A stretch of DNA of 64,000 nt, taken from assembly GCF_900091725.1 (NCBI RefSeq), contig NZ_FMBW01000074.1, forward strand, positions 62,001 to 126,000. The letters run 5' to 3'. Source of the stretch: Streptomyces sp. DvalAA-43 (GTDB lineage Bacteria > Actinomycetota > Actinomycetes > Streptomycetales > Streptomycetaceae). Of the stretch, positions 8,997 through 16,754 are shown piece by piece; position 1 is the stretch's first letter, and every line of letters begins with the position of its first letter. The notes beneath the pieces are model-generated. The model was not told the DNA's origin. It worked only from the letters and a program-made list of their open reading frames with translations, and searched no databases. Both the position numbers and the translations under genes were made by a program.

Positions 8997-9827
8997 ATGC
9001 TGGGGGTGACGCACCCGGAGGCGAGCTGGGTTCAGATGAACCTGGCCCCGCAACCGCTTGCCTGGCCGCGCCTGTACGAATGGCTCGCGGCCACCGCGCA
9101 CGACCTCCTCGACGCACGCACCGCGCGTGCCTTCTTCTTCATGCACAAGCCCCCCGGCCTGCGGATGCGCTTCCAGGCGTACGGAGCCGACGGCACGGTC
9201 CCGCTCCGGGCCGAACTCCTGGAACGCCTGCGGGAGTTCGACGGCCTGGCCGGACCGCCGGTGTGCGCGGTCTACGAGCCGGAGTCCTATCTCTTCGGCG
9301 GCCCCGGCTCCATGCCCTGGGTGCACGAGCTGTTCACCGCGGACTCCCTGGCCTGGCTCGACCACCACACCCGGCGCCCCGCGGACGGGGACGCCGCGGC
9401 CGACTGGCGGCTCTCCCTGTTCCTGCTCCGCGAGATGCTCGACGGCCTGCACATCGTCGGCTGGGAACACCGGGGCGTCTGGGACGCGGTGCGCACCGAC
9501 ACCGGCCGCCGCCTCCCCGAAGGCACGCAGGACGCCGCGCTCCGCCGGGCGGCCCAGGGCATCCGCGCCTACTGGGAACTGCCCCGCGCCCAGCAGCTCG
9601 CCGGGCTGCCCGAGGCGTGGCGCGCGGACCAGGAGCGCCACGGCGAGGCGGTGCACCGGGCCGCGGACCACTGGCACGCCGGCTACTTCGAGTCCGGTGA
9701 CGCGGTGCGCGGCCCGCGCCGCGCCGCCGCCTATGCCGTGGTCTTCCACTGGAACCGGGGCCGGTTCTCGTACGCCCGGCAGAGCCTGGTCACCGAGGCC
9801 CTGGCCGACGACGGGGCGGTGGACTGA
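8997..9827 (+). CDS. Split LanB, elimination-domain protein (thiopeptide-type bacteriocin biosynthesis / SpaB C-terminal domain)
   Basis: This 276-residue protein corresponds to the small C-terminal domain of class I lanthipeptide dehydratases, which eliminates glutamate from glutamylated Ser/Thr to leave dehydroamino acids. Recognisable parts are WVQMNL at the start, FFFMHKPPGLRMRF, the EPESYLFGGPGSM stretch and the terminal VVFHWNRGRFSYARQ. In single-chain LanB this domain is fused behind the glutamylation domain; here it is a separate gene placed first, as in thiopeptide and some actinobacterial lanthipeptide loci. The ATG at 8997 follows GGAGG by five bases. The next gene starts two bases after this stop, indicating coupled translation and a two-subunit dehydratase. 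Confidence 0.85.
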   Translation: MLGVTHPEASWVQMNLAPQPLAWPRLYEWLAATAHDLLDARTARAFFFMHKPPGLRMRFQAYGADGTVPLRAELLERLREFDGLAGPPVCAVYEPESYLFGGPGSMPWVHELFTADSLAWLDHHTRRPADGDAAADWRLSLFLLREMLDGLHIVGWEHRGVWDAVRTDTGRRLPEGTQDAALRRAAQGIRAYWELPRAQQLAGLPEAWRADQERHGEAVHRAADHWHAGYFESGDAVRGPRRAAAYAVVFHWNRGRFSYARQSLVTEALADDGAVD

Positions 9828-9828
9828 C

Positions 9829-12471
9829 ATGACCGGACTTCCCACCGCCTCCCCGGCACCCGCCCCTCCCGGCACCGCCGGAAGCCGGTACCTGGGCGCC
9901 ACCGCGCTGGTGCGCGCCTCCGGGATTCCAAGCTCGATGTGGACGGCCGCAGGCGATTCCGGGCTGTTCGGCCGGGTCGCCGAGCACGCCGACACCGTCG
10001 AGCGGCAGTCCGCGCGCGCCCGTGACCTGGCCGAGGACCTGAGCCGCGTCGTCCCCGATCCCCGTCTGACGGACACCGAGCGCCGCGCCGTGCTCGCGCT
10101 GCGGCGGCGCCTGCACGCGGGCTCCGCGCCGACCCCGGCCGACTGCGGATTCCTGGAGGCGCTGGCCGCCGTGCCCGAACGGCTCGTACGGGAGGCCGGG
10201 GCGCTGCGCGACGCCACCGGTCCGGCGCTCCGGACCCGGGCGGAGCTGGAGCGGGCGATCGTCGACGAGCGCGAACGGGTGGGCGCGCTGGCCTGGTCGC
10301 TGGTGTCGGCCGGCCCGGTCCTGCGGGAGTTCCTGGAGACCGCGAGCCCCGGCCTGGCCGACGAGATGGCCGCCCGTCTCGCCGACGGCGCCTCATGGGG
10401 CGGCAAACGGCTGCGCAAGCGCTCCGCCTATCTGTGGCGGGTCGTGGGCCGGGCGGCGATGAAGACCACACCACGCGGCTGGGTGGGCCAGGTCGCCCCG
10501 GTCCCGGTCGGCGGCACGGCGGACGGGGCGGCCCTCCGGCTCCTCACCCCCGGCGCCGAACTGGCCGCCCTGGCCGCCACCGCCGTGGAGAACGTGCACG
10601 CCGTCCGCACCCGGGCCAGTACGCGGGACCTGCGCACCGCCGACCCCACGGCCGCGCTCGCGCCCGCCCCGCTGTACCTCACCGAAGGCGGCGGCGCCGA
10701 AGACCGTACGGGCGGAACGCTGCGCTGCTACGCGATCGACCCGGACGATCCGAGGCGGCTGCGGCAGACCGCGGTCCGGCGCACCGCGCTGCTGGACCTG
10801 CTGCTCGGGCTGTTCGCCGAAGGCCCACGCACCCTCGCGGAACTGGAACGCGCGCTGCCGGTCGCCGCCCCCGCCGTACTGCGCGGCTTCCTCACCCACC
10901 TCATGGGGCTGGGCGTGCTCCAGCTCTGCGCGGCCCCGCGCCAACGCCGCGCCGCCTGGTCCCCGGCCGCCAGGGTCGCCGGATCCGGCGAACTGCCCCG
11001 GCCGGGCACCCGCCCCGGGGACCCGGGGCCGGGCGGCTGGTTCCTCGACTCCTACCGGGGCCTGGACGCCCGCGTGCCCGACCGGGCCGCCGCCCGCGTC
11101 CAGCGCGCGGTGCGCACCGCCCACCGCCTGGCCGCGCTGCGCCGGGCCGACCGGGAGACGGGCGCCGACGCGCCACCGCCCGTACCGGGCACCGAGCGGC
11201 TGGACGAGCACCCGCGTCCGCTCGGCGAGATCCTGGTCGACCTGCTCGCCTCCGACGAACGGCCGTCCCCCGGACCGGACCGCGGCCGCCCTCAGGGGTG
11301 GCACCCGGCACACGACCCGGAATCCGGCTACGCCCGGCTCCTCGCCCACCTCGCCGCCCACCGCGACGCGGCACAGGTGGACATCGACGACGACCTCCTG
11401 GACGCCTTCGGGGCACCGCCCGCCGAGGACGTGGTGCCGCCCTGGCCGCTGGACTGCCTGCTGCGCCCCCTCTCCGGCCCGGGGCCGCTCGCGGTGCTGG
11501 AGACGGCCTCGCCCGCCGGAATCATCGACGCCCGGTTCGTCGAGGCGCTCCAGGACCTGAACGGCGGCTACGACAACGTCGAGGCCTACCGCGACTTCCT
11601 GGCCGCCGTGGAGCGCCGGTCCGGTGTGCGCTTCGTCGAGCTGCTGGTCCCGCCGGTCACGGAGCACGCCGCGAACACGGTCCGACGGCCCGTCATCACC
11701 CGCTGGTGGACCGGCGATCCCAACCCGTCCGCGTATTTCGGACCCGGCGGCCCCGAGCAGCGCTACCTGCCGCTGGACCGCATCACCCTGCGGCGGTCGG
11801 GCCGGAGCGTCGTCGCCGAGGTGGACGGCGAGCGCGTCGTACCCGTCCACCACGCCACCCGCAATCCGATGCCGCCGTACGACCGGCTGGTACGGCTGCT
11901 GCTGTCCGCCGGGCACCCCTGGTCGGGGACGGTTCTCGGCCTGGACGGCCTCGCCGCGGCCTTCCCCGCCGACCCGGCCGTCACCCGGACGCCGAGGGTG
12001 ACGGCCGGCGGGGACCTCGTCGTCTCCCCGGCCACCTGGCGGGTGCCGCGTGCCCGCCTGTGGCGTCGGGAGGACACGGACTTCGACCGGGTGCGGGCGC
12101 TCGCCACGCTCAGGCGCTCCGCCGGTCTGCCGCGATTCGTCTTCGTGCGGCCCGCGTTCGGGGGCAAGCCGGTACCGGCCGACCTCGAAGCGCTGACCGC
12201 GCTCAACGTCATCGAGCGGACATGTGCCGCACTGCCCGGTGACGAACTGGTCCTGGAGGAGATGCTGCCCGGCCCCGTGGCCGGACCGCGGGGACCGGTG
12301 CTGCGCGACGCGCTGCACCGGGGCGAACCGGTGGCCGCCGGGTTGCTGCTCAGGCTCCCCTTCGACCGGACCGCCGATGAGCTGGCGGCGTCCGCCGCCG
12401 CGCTCATCCACGACGTCCCCGGCCCGTCCGCACCTGGTGCGGCGGCTGCCGGGGCGGCCAACACCCCATAG
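9829..12471 (+). CDS. lanB: Lantibiotic dehydratase, glutamylation domain (split LanB)
   Basis: The protein is 880 residues from the ATG at 9829, two bases after the preceding stop. It matches the N-terminal domain of LanB, which uses glutamyl-tRNA to activate Ser/Thr of a precursor peptide. The hallmark is the basic stretch RKRSAYLWRVVGRAAMKTTP near residue 200; a late segment (KRITL-like LPLDRITLRR, then FVRPAFGGKPVPADLEA) matches the second half of the domain. The SpaB-type elimination domain is absent from the C terminus and supplied by the gene before. The frame is open further upstream, but that part overlaps the first gene and is Pro/Arg-rich. The precursor gene follows after 29 bases. 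No azoline-forming YcaO enzyme is nearby, favouring a lanthipeptide over a thiopeptide. Confidence 0.9.
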   Translation: MTGLPTASPAPAPPGTAGSRYLGATALVRASGIPSSMWTAAGDSGLFGRVAEHADTVERQSARARDLAEDLSRVVPDPRLTDTERRAVLALRRRLHAGSAPTPADCGFLEALAAVPERLVREAGALRDATGPALRTRAELERAIVDERERVGALAWSLVSAGPVLREFLETASPGLADEMAARLADGASWGGKRLRKRSAYLWRVVGRAAMKTTPRGWVGQVAPVPVGGTADGAALRLLTPGAELAALAATAVENVHAVRTRASTRDLRTADPTAALAPAPLYLTEGGGAEDRTGGTLRCYAIDPDDPRRLRQTAVRRTALLDLLLGLFAEGPRTLAELERALPVAAPAVLRGFLTHLMGLGVLQLCAAPRQRRAAWSPAARVAGSGELPRPGTRPGDPGPGGWFLDSYRGLDARVPDRAAARVQRAVRTAHRLAALRRADRETGADAPPPVPGTERLDEHPRPLGEILVDLLASDERPSPGPDRGRPQGWHPAHDPESGYARLLAHLAAHRDAAQVDIDDDLLDAFGAPPAEDVVPPWPLDCLLRPLSGPGPLAVLETASPAGIIDARFVEALQDLNGGYDNVEAYRDFLAAVERRSGVRFVELLVPPVTEHAANTVRRPVITRWWTGDPNPSAYFGPGGPEQRYLPLDRITLRRSGRSVVAEVDGERVVPVHHATRNPMPPYDRLVRLLLSAGHPWSGTVLGLDGLAAAFPADPAVTRTPRVTAGGDLVVSPATWRVPRARLWRREDTDFDRVRALATLRRSAGLPRFVFVRPAFGGKPVPADLEALTALNVIERTCAALPGDELVLEEMLPGPVAGPRGPVLRDALHRGEPVAAGLLLRLPFDRTADELAASAAALIHDVPGPSAPGAAAAGAANTP

Positions 12472-12500
12472 GGAACACCAAGGAAAAAGGAGGAAACCCC

Positions 12501-12665
12501 ATGTCCGTCATGGAGATCACCGACCTCGACACCCTGATCGACGAGCTGGACGAGAGGATCACCAGCTCCGACCTGCCCGCCGTGGAGGCCAGCGACAGTC
12601 TGCTGTGCGCCACCGTCCTGATCTGCGGCGGCTCGACCATCTGTGGATCCGCCATCAACTGCTGA
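12501..12665 (+). CDS. lanA: Class I lanthipeptide precursor peptide (54 aa)
   Basis: A strong ribosome site (AGGAGG) sits eight bases before this ATG. The leader, about residues 1-30, is acidic and contains TDLD at 7-10, similar to the F-N/D-L-D box that LanB and LanC bind. The core is rich in Ser, Thr and Cys. Its four Cys are at 36, 42, 48 and 54, exactly six residues apart, with Cys54 as the last residue. Each is preceded by a Ser or Thr at a ring-forming distance: S33-C36, T38-C42, S45 (or T46)-C48 and S50-C54. This predicts four non-overlapping thioether rings. The gene lies between lanB and lanC, which supports the call. No leader protease or dedicated exporter is adjacent. I do not recognise the core as a known lantibiotic. 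Confidence 0.85.
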   Translation: MSVMEITDLDTLIDELDERITSSDLPAVEASDSLLCATVLICGGSTICGSAINC

Positions 12666-12708
12666 CGGCCCCCCACCCGGACACCCTGTGTCCACCGTCG
12701 AGATGAAC

Positions 12709-12738
12709 GGAGCCACCCGGACCGGTCCGGGTGGCTCC
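12709..12738 (+). terminator. Perfect 30-bp palindrome between precursor and lanC (attenuator)
   Basis: The 12-bp arms GGAGCCACCCGG and CCGGGTGGCTCC flank ACCGGT, making a fully palindromic hairpin 44 bases after the precursor stop and 18 bases before lanC. Such hairpins in RiPP operons let precursor mRNA accumulate above the enzyme mRNA. Confidence 0.75.
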
Positions 12739-12755
12739 CCCCACGAGGAGCTCCG

Positions 12756-13967
12756 ATGCACCCAGCCCACCAGGCTCCGCCGCCCCCGGCCCACCAGGCT
12801 CCGCCGCACGACGCGGTTCTCGGCCTCGCCGTCCGGCTGCTCGACGACTTCGCCACGGGCGGGTACGCGACGTCCGACCCCGGCATTCCGGTCCTGGCCT
12901 CCCTGGCCGCGCAGACGCCCGACCCGAAGGCTACGGCGAGCGCCCGGCGCGCGGTGGCGGCCTGGGCCCGGACCGTCGGCCGGGGCCCCTCCCACGACGG
13001 CCTGTACGACGGCGGCCTGGCCGGAACCCTCGTCGGCCTGCGCATGGCCGCCCGGATCCACCCACCGCTGCACCGCGCCGCCGACCGGCTGCGCGACCAC
13101 CTCCTGAACCGGGCCTCGGCGCACCCCTGGCGGACGGCGGACGTCGGCCTGCCCGACTACGACCTCATCGGCGGCCCGTCCGGCACCCTGCTCGCACTCT
13201 GCGCCGGGACCAGGCCCCCGAGCCGCCAACTCCTCCCTTTCGCGGACCACTTGGCCGCCCTCTGCGACAGCGACGACCTGCCCCGACTGCACATCGGCCG
13301 GTACGCGGGACATCCGCGCCTGGGCTGGCTCCAGGGCCGGGTGAACACCGGCATGGGCCACGGCGTGGCCGGACTCACCGCCGCGCTCACCGCGACGCTC
13401 CGCCGCACCGGACCACGCCCCCCGCTGACGGAGGCACTGCACCGCGCCACCCACTGGCTGGTACGGCAGTCCTTCGACGACGCCCGCTCCGTCCGCAGCT
13501 GGGACGGCACCGGACTCGACGGCCCGCCACCCGCCGGGGCACGCGCCCGGCAGGCCTGGTGTTACGGGACCCCCGGCGTCGCCTGGGCGCTCTGGGACGC
13601 CTCCGACGCACTGGGCGACCGGGCGACGGCCGACTGGGCGGCGGCCGCCTTCACCACCCTCGCGGAGCGGTACGACGAGGCGTTCCACCTCTACGGCGAA
13701 CCCCTGACGGACCGCCTCGCGCTCTGCCACGGCGCGGCGGGCGTGCTGGCCGTGGCGGACGCCTTCCACCGATGGGCCGGACTCCCGGCCGCCGCCGCAC
13801 TCGCCACCCGGCTCACCGAGCACCTGACGACTCGGCTCCCGACGGCCCTCGCCCCCGGCCGCCCGGCAACCGCCCTCCTCGACGGCGCCCCGGGCGCACT
13901 CAGCGCCCTGCTCACCGCCACCCACGACACCTCACGCGACTGGCTGCCCTGCCTCGGGCTGCGGTAG
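12756..13967 (+). CDS. lanC: Lanthionine synthetase C family cyclase (LanC)
   Basis: This 403-residue protein has the LanC alpha/alpha toroid signatures: GMGHGVAG with His202, WCYGTPG with zinc ligand Cys269, and CHGAAG with zinc ligands Cys324 and His325. LanC uses the zinc to activate Cys thiols of the dehydrated precursor and close lanthionine rings. All ligands are present, so the enzyme should be active. GAGGAG precedes the ATG. It is the last gene of the cluster; a strong terminator follows. With LanB split in two and one precursor, this is a minimal four-gene class I set without its own transporter, immunity gene or protease. Confidence 0.92.
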   Translation: MHPAHQAPPPPAHQAPPHDAVLGLAVRLLDDFATGGYATSDPGIPVLASLAAQTPDPKATASARRAVAAWARTVGRGPSHDGLYDGGLAGTLVGLRMAARIHPPLHRAADRLRDHLLNRASAHPWRTADVGLPDYDLIGGPSGTLLALCAGTRPPSRQLLPFADHLAALCDSDDLPRLHIGRYAGHPRLGWLQGRVNTGMGHGVAGLTAALTATLRRTGPRPPLTEALHRATHWLVRQSFDDARSVRSWDGTGLDGPPPAGARARQAWCYGTPGVAWALWDASDALGDRATADWAAAAFTTLAERYDEAFHLYGEPLTDRLALCHGAAGVLAVADAFHRWAGLPAAAALATRLTEHLTTRLPTALAPGRPATALLDGAPGALSALLTATHDTSRDWLPCLGLR

Positions 13968-13985
13968 TCCGTCTCTCTCGGACCA

Positions 13986-14025
13986 CGCGACGACGGCCCC
14001 TTCCGAGGAAGGGGCCGTCGTCGCG
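13986..14025. terminator. Bidirectional terminator between lanC and the DUF397 genes
   Basis: An 18-bp perfect stem (CGCGACGACGGCCCCTTC and its complement) with a very short loop lies between the convergent lanC and DUF397 genes, starting about 19 bases after the lanC stop. Confidence 0.85.
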
Positions 14026-14039
14026 TGCTGCTGAGGCGT

Positions 14040-14261
14040 TCAGCGCGGGAAGGTTCCGCCCTTGACGGAGGTGACGAAGGCGGTCCAGCTGGTTGTGGGG
14101 ATGACCAGTGCGGGTCCGTGGGGGTTCTTGGAGTCGCGGACGGGGACGCCTGAGGGGTGGTTGTCCAACACCTCGACGCAGCTGCCGGATTCGTTGCCGC
14201 TGTGGGACGACTTGCGCCATCCGCTCAGCGTGGATGCGTTTGGCAGGGTGAGATCAGTCAT
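14040..14261 (-). CDS. DUF397 domain protein (copy 2)
   Basis: This 73-residue protein has the DUF397 pattern: WRKSSHS near the start, CVEV, VPVRDSKNP, then LVIPTTSWTAFV. DUF397 proteins are small partners encoded next to XRE/DUF5753 regulators in Streptomyces (the whiJ-type system) and are thought to antagonise or tune the regulator. It starts inside the stop of the neighbouring DUF397 gene (four-base overlap) and ends the leftward operon. A 94-bp stretch is identical to the first copy, showing a recent tandem duplication or gene conversion. Confidence 0.88.
   Translation of the reverse strand: MTDLTLPNASTLSGWRKSSHSGNESGSCVEVLDNHPSGVPVRDSKNPHGPALVIPTTSWTAFVTSVKGGTFPR
14067..14160. repeat. 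94-bp direct repeat within the tandem DUF397 genes (copy at 14285-14378)
   Basis: Bases 14067-14160 and 14285-14378 are identical over 94 bp at a spacing of 218 bp, and similarity continues into the Cys-containing segment with a few differences. The repeat encodes the same protein segment of both DUF397 genes. Confidence 0.9.
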
Positions 14262-14479
14262 TGTCCGAAAGCTCCGCTTCCGATGGAGGTGACGAAGGCG
14301 GTCCAGCTGGTTGTGGGGATGACCAGTGCGGGTCCGTGGGGGTTCTTGGAGTCGCGGACGGGGACGCCTGAGGGGTGGCCGTCCAACACCTCGACGCAGC
14401 TGTCGTTCGAGCTTGAGCTGTACGACGACTTGCGCCAGCCACTCAACGCGGATGCGTCCAGGATGACGTGGTCAGTCAT
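14258..14479 (-). CDS. DUF397 domain protein (copy 1)
   Basis: This 73-residue DUF397 protein overlaps the end of the XRE regulator gene by eight bases and so is translationally coupled to it. It shares WRKSSYS, CVEV, VPVRDSKNP and IPTTSWTAFV with the following copy; the N-terminal part and the last ten residues differ. The paired small proteins probably act with the adjacent regulator. No membrane segment or signal peptide is present. Confidence 0.88.
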   Translation of the reverse strand: MTDHVILDASALSGWRKSSYSSSSNDSCVEVLDGHPSGVPVRDSKNPHGPALVIPTTSWTAFVTSIGSGAFGQ

Positions 14480-15275
14480 GGTGTCCGTACTCCTTCGCGG
14501 TCGCCCTCAGCAGTGCCTGCGACTCCTTCAGTGGCAGGGCATCGCTCAAGGCGAGATCGTAGCGGCTCTGCAACTTCCATACTGTGGACGGAGAATCCTG
14601 CACCTTTCCCATGGACAGGCCCTCGCTGTATGCCATTGGCGGTTGGTCGTCGAACCACATCAGCGTGAGCATGCCGTCCATGAGGGGGTGAAGGCCCAGC
14701 GCGAACGGCATCACATGCACACGGATGCGCTCGGTCTTGGCCAAGCGAACGATGTGCATGAGCTGTTCCGCCATGACATCCGGTCCGCCCACCGGGCGAC
14801 GCAGCACTCCCTCATCCAGCAGCACCCAGACTACGGGCGTCACCGGGTCGTCGAGGATCTTGGCTCGTTCAAGCCGCGTGACGACGTTCTTGTCACGCTC
14901 CTCGTCGCTCGTGGGCGGGAACGCCGAGCCGAGCACCGCGCGAGCGTATCGCTCGGTCTGGAGGAGGCCGGGCACGAAGTTCAGGGCGAACTCCCTGATC
15001 ATCGTGGCCTGTTTTTCGAGTGGACGTACGGGCTCGAAATGGTTGGCAACGGTGCCATCATTCTTGCCCGGCAGAAAGCTGCTCAGTACGTTCCCGGTGT
15101 TCAGGGCCTGGTCCAGGCGCCGCGCGTCCTCCTCGGACGGGATGCGCCGCCCCGCCTCGATGTGTGAGATGTGCGATCGCGTCATGATCGCCGCGGCGGC
15201 CAGCTCCTGCTGCGTCAGGCCCGCCGCCTCGCGCTGCGCCTTCAACCAATCGCCATAGGTATTACTCATGGTCAA
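14472..15275 (-). CDS. XRE-family helix-turn-helix regulator with DUF5753 domain (WhiJ-like)
   Basis: This 267-residue protein has an N-terminal HTH (GLTQQELAAAAIMTRSHISH, residues about 18-40) and the long C-terminal DUF5753 domain, with ALNFVPGLLQTERYARAVL and RVHVMPFALGLHPLM. Proteins of this type are encoded next to DUF397 proteins in many copies per Streptomyces genome and can affect development or antibiotic onset. It is first in a three-gene leftward operon with the two DUF397 genes. Its upstream region (15276-15556) holds an inverted repeat found again at 16.1 kb. Whether it controls the adjacent lan cluster is unknown. Confidence 0.9.
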   Translation of the reverse strand: MTMSNTYGDWLKAQREAAGLTQQELAAAAIMTRSHISHIEAGRRIPSEEDARRLDQALNTGNVLSSFLPGKNDGTVANHFEPVRPLEKQATMIREFALNFVPGLLQTERYARAVLGSAFPPTSDEERDKNVVTRLERAKILDDPVTPVVWVLLDEGVLRRPVGGPDVMAEQLMHIVRLAKTERIRVHVMPFALGLHPLMDGMLTLMWFDDQPPMAYSEGLSMGKVQDSPSTVWKLQSRYDLALSDALPLKESQALLRATAKEYGHHD

Positions 15276-15330
15276 CTCCCGTGCGACAACGGTTCCGTCA
15301 CCGGCAACCCCCTGGCGAGCCTAGCCGGGG

Positions 15331-15362
15331 CCGTCTCACTCTGTGAGTGGATCGCTACACAG
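15331..15362. repeat. 32-bp repeat with inverted symmetry, copy A (upstream of XRE regulator)
   Basis: The segment contains CTCAC-TCT-GTGAG and, partly overlapping, CTCTGTG...CACAGAG, both inverted repeats. The same 32 bp recurs at 16099-16130 with one mismatch. Its place 56 bases upstream of the XRE gene suggests an operator of that regulator type. Confidence 0.75.
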
Positions 15363-15556
15363 AGGTGGATGCCGAGATTCAGATCCAGGCATCGACCGCT
15401 CTCGTCGCGATGGGGCCGGCCCCTGGGGGTCGGCCGCGCACGCGCAGTACCCCCCCGGACCGTCCTGAAATGGTCCGGGGCATGGCCTTCACCCTTCTAC
15501 CTCAACGGAGTTGACGACGTGCTGCACCGCAACGCCCGCATCATCGAGGGGCCCGC

Positions 15557-15886
15557 ATGATCTCCCGGACCCCCGACGCCTCGGCACGACTGCTTCCCTG
15601 GGCCGGTTCGGGGGGCAAGCCCTGTTACGTCATCGGGGACGGCACCGGATACGTCTCCCACGTGGCCGACAACGTCGAGAGCGTGCAGCTCGGCATGGCT
15701 CTCGAACTGCTCGACCACGCCGACGACATGCTCGACGACCGCCAGGTCACTTCGGCGCAGCTCCGCTACGTCGTGGCCCGCATGGCCGAGTCCCTGCGCG
15801 ATGTGCACCGGATCGCCCGGAGCCGTGGCGAACGGCTCGCCGCCGCAATGTGCGAGGGGAGCAGCTCGCCCCGGTCGCGGGGCTGA
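15557..15886 (+). CDS. Small hypothetical protein divergent from the XRE regulator
   Basis: This 109-residue cytosolic protein is not recognised by function. It is mostly helical in its second half (LGMALELLDHADDMLDDRQV, then RMAESLRDVHRIARSR). Small proteins like this are commonly encoded divergently from XRE/DUF397 operons in Streptomyces. The ATG at 15557 is the first plausible start. It is the last intact gene before the 156-bp repeat that opens the island. Confidence 0.6.
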   Translation: MISRTPDASARLLPWAGSGGKPCYVIGDGTGYVSHVADNVESVQLGMALELLDHADDMLDDRQVTSAQLRYVVARMAESLRDVHRIARSRGERLAAAMCEGSSSPRSRG

Positions 15887-15934
15887 ACCGGGCAGGGGGC
15901 GGGGGCAGGGGGACCGACCGCCCCGGCGCCCCGT

Positions 15935-16090
15935 TCACCGCACCCGCAGCGCGAACCACAGCTCCGTCCGGACGTCCATGTCGTCCAGGTCCGCGTCCAG
16001 CAGGGCCGCGCAGCGGGCGATGCGCTGGCGGACCGTGTTGCGGTGGATGCGCAGGGCCGTGGCCGTGCGGTCCCAGCTGCCGTGGAGGCT
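15935..16090 (-). repeat. Left copy of a 156-bp direct repeat: duplicated 3' end of pucR
   Basis: These 156 bases are identical, by direct reading, to 25041-25196, the last 51 codons plus stop of the intact PucR gene, and lie in the same orientation. They encode the PucR C-terminal helix-turn-helix (WDRTATALRIHRNTVRQRIA). The repeat starts exactly at the stop codon, and homology stops abruptly at 16090. The two copies bound the segment 16091-25040. Confidence 0.9.
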
Positions 16091-16098
16091 AGTTCGCA

Positions 16099-16130
16099 CC
16101 GTCTCACTCTGTGAGTGGATCGCCACACAG
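16099..16130. repeat. 32-bp repeat, copy B (beside the truncated pucR fragment)
   Basis: This matches 15331-15362 with one T/C difference, in the same orientation, and with weaker similarity extending a few bases to the left (GCTAG). No XRE gene accompanies this copy, so it appears to be a displaced fragment of a regulator promoter region. Confidence 0.75.
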
Positions 16131-16362
16131 CGGCGGCTCGCCCGGACGTCGGCCGCCGCCGTCACGCGCCCCGGACGCCGGCCCGTGCCCTTCGGAGTCC
16201 TGAACCACCCTGAATCCACCATGTCCGGCCCAGTGACGCCCCTCGCGTCCTGGGTCGGAGGCGGCTGCGAAGCCATGGAAGATCCGTGGTGACGAAATGG
16301 GCGAGCGGGCCCGGTCGCACGTGACGGTCTCACCGGGGAGTCGACCGTGAGCACCGATCCGC

Positions 16363-16505
16363 GCCGGTGACGCGATGCGTGGAGCGCGCCGCGCAGCCGT
16401 CCACGCCGTGATCTTCCACTGGAACCGGGGACGGCTGTCGTACGCCCGGCAAGCCTGCGCGCCGAGGCCCTGGCCGACGATGGGGCGGTGGGCTGACATG
16501 ACCGA
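16363..16505 (+). pseudogene. Remnant of a second SpaB_C-type (LanB elimination domain) gene
   Basis: About 140 bases align with 9699-9840, the end of the first lan gene plus the start of lanB. The shared peptide is RRAAVHAVIFHWNRGRLSYA, against RRAAAYAVVFHWNRGRFSYA in the intact gene. After that a base is missing (CGGCAAGCC against CGGCAGAGCC), so the frame breaks. The remnant keeps the same gene junction, ending in TGACATGACCG, where a second lanB would have begun with MTEA. Divergence of roughly a fifth of positions shows this is an old paralogue, not a recent copy. Flanking DNA is unrelated. Confidence 0.75.
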
Positions 16506-16754
16506 AGCCCGAAGCCACCCCCCCCGTCACGCCGCGACCGAGGGGCGGCTCTTCGGTATCTCGAATGATTGGCGCGTCCTGCGCTTGGGTGCCCCAGTTG
16601 TCACGGGGGGCAGGTTTTTACATGTTCATTCATGCGCCATGTAAATCCTTGACGATCAAGTCTGCCCCGCGCCTACCGTCCGCGAGCAGCCTTTACTAGA
16701 AGGTCATGAACGTGACGGGTCTGGGGAGACCCTGTATCGGGGCGGGGGAGAGTT

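Noticed and set aside
8711..8998. Possible small genes on either strand before the lan cluster
   Set aside because: No ribosome site, no codon bias of the Streptomyces type and no recognisable product; they overlap each other antisense.
8997..12665. Thiopeptide cluster interpretation of the split LanB genes
   Set aside because: Split LanB is typical of thiopeptides, but there is no YcaO cyclodehydratase or pyridine synthase, the core is not Cys/Ser-saturated, and a zinc-complete LanC is present.
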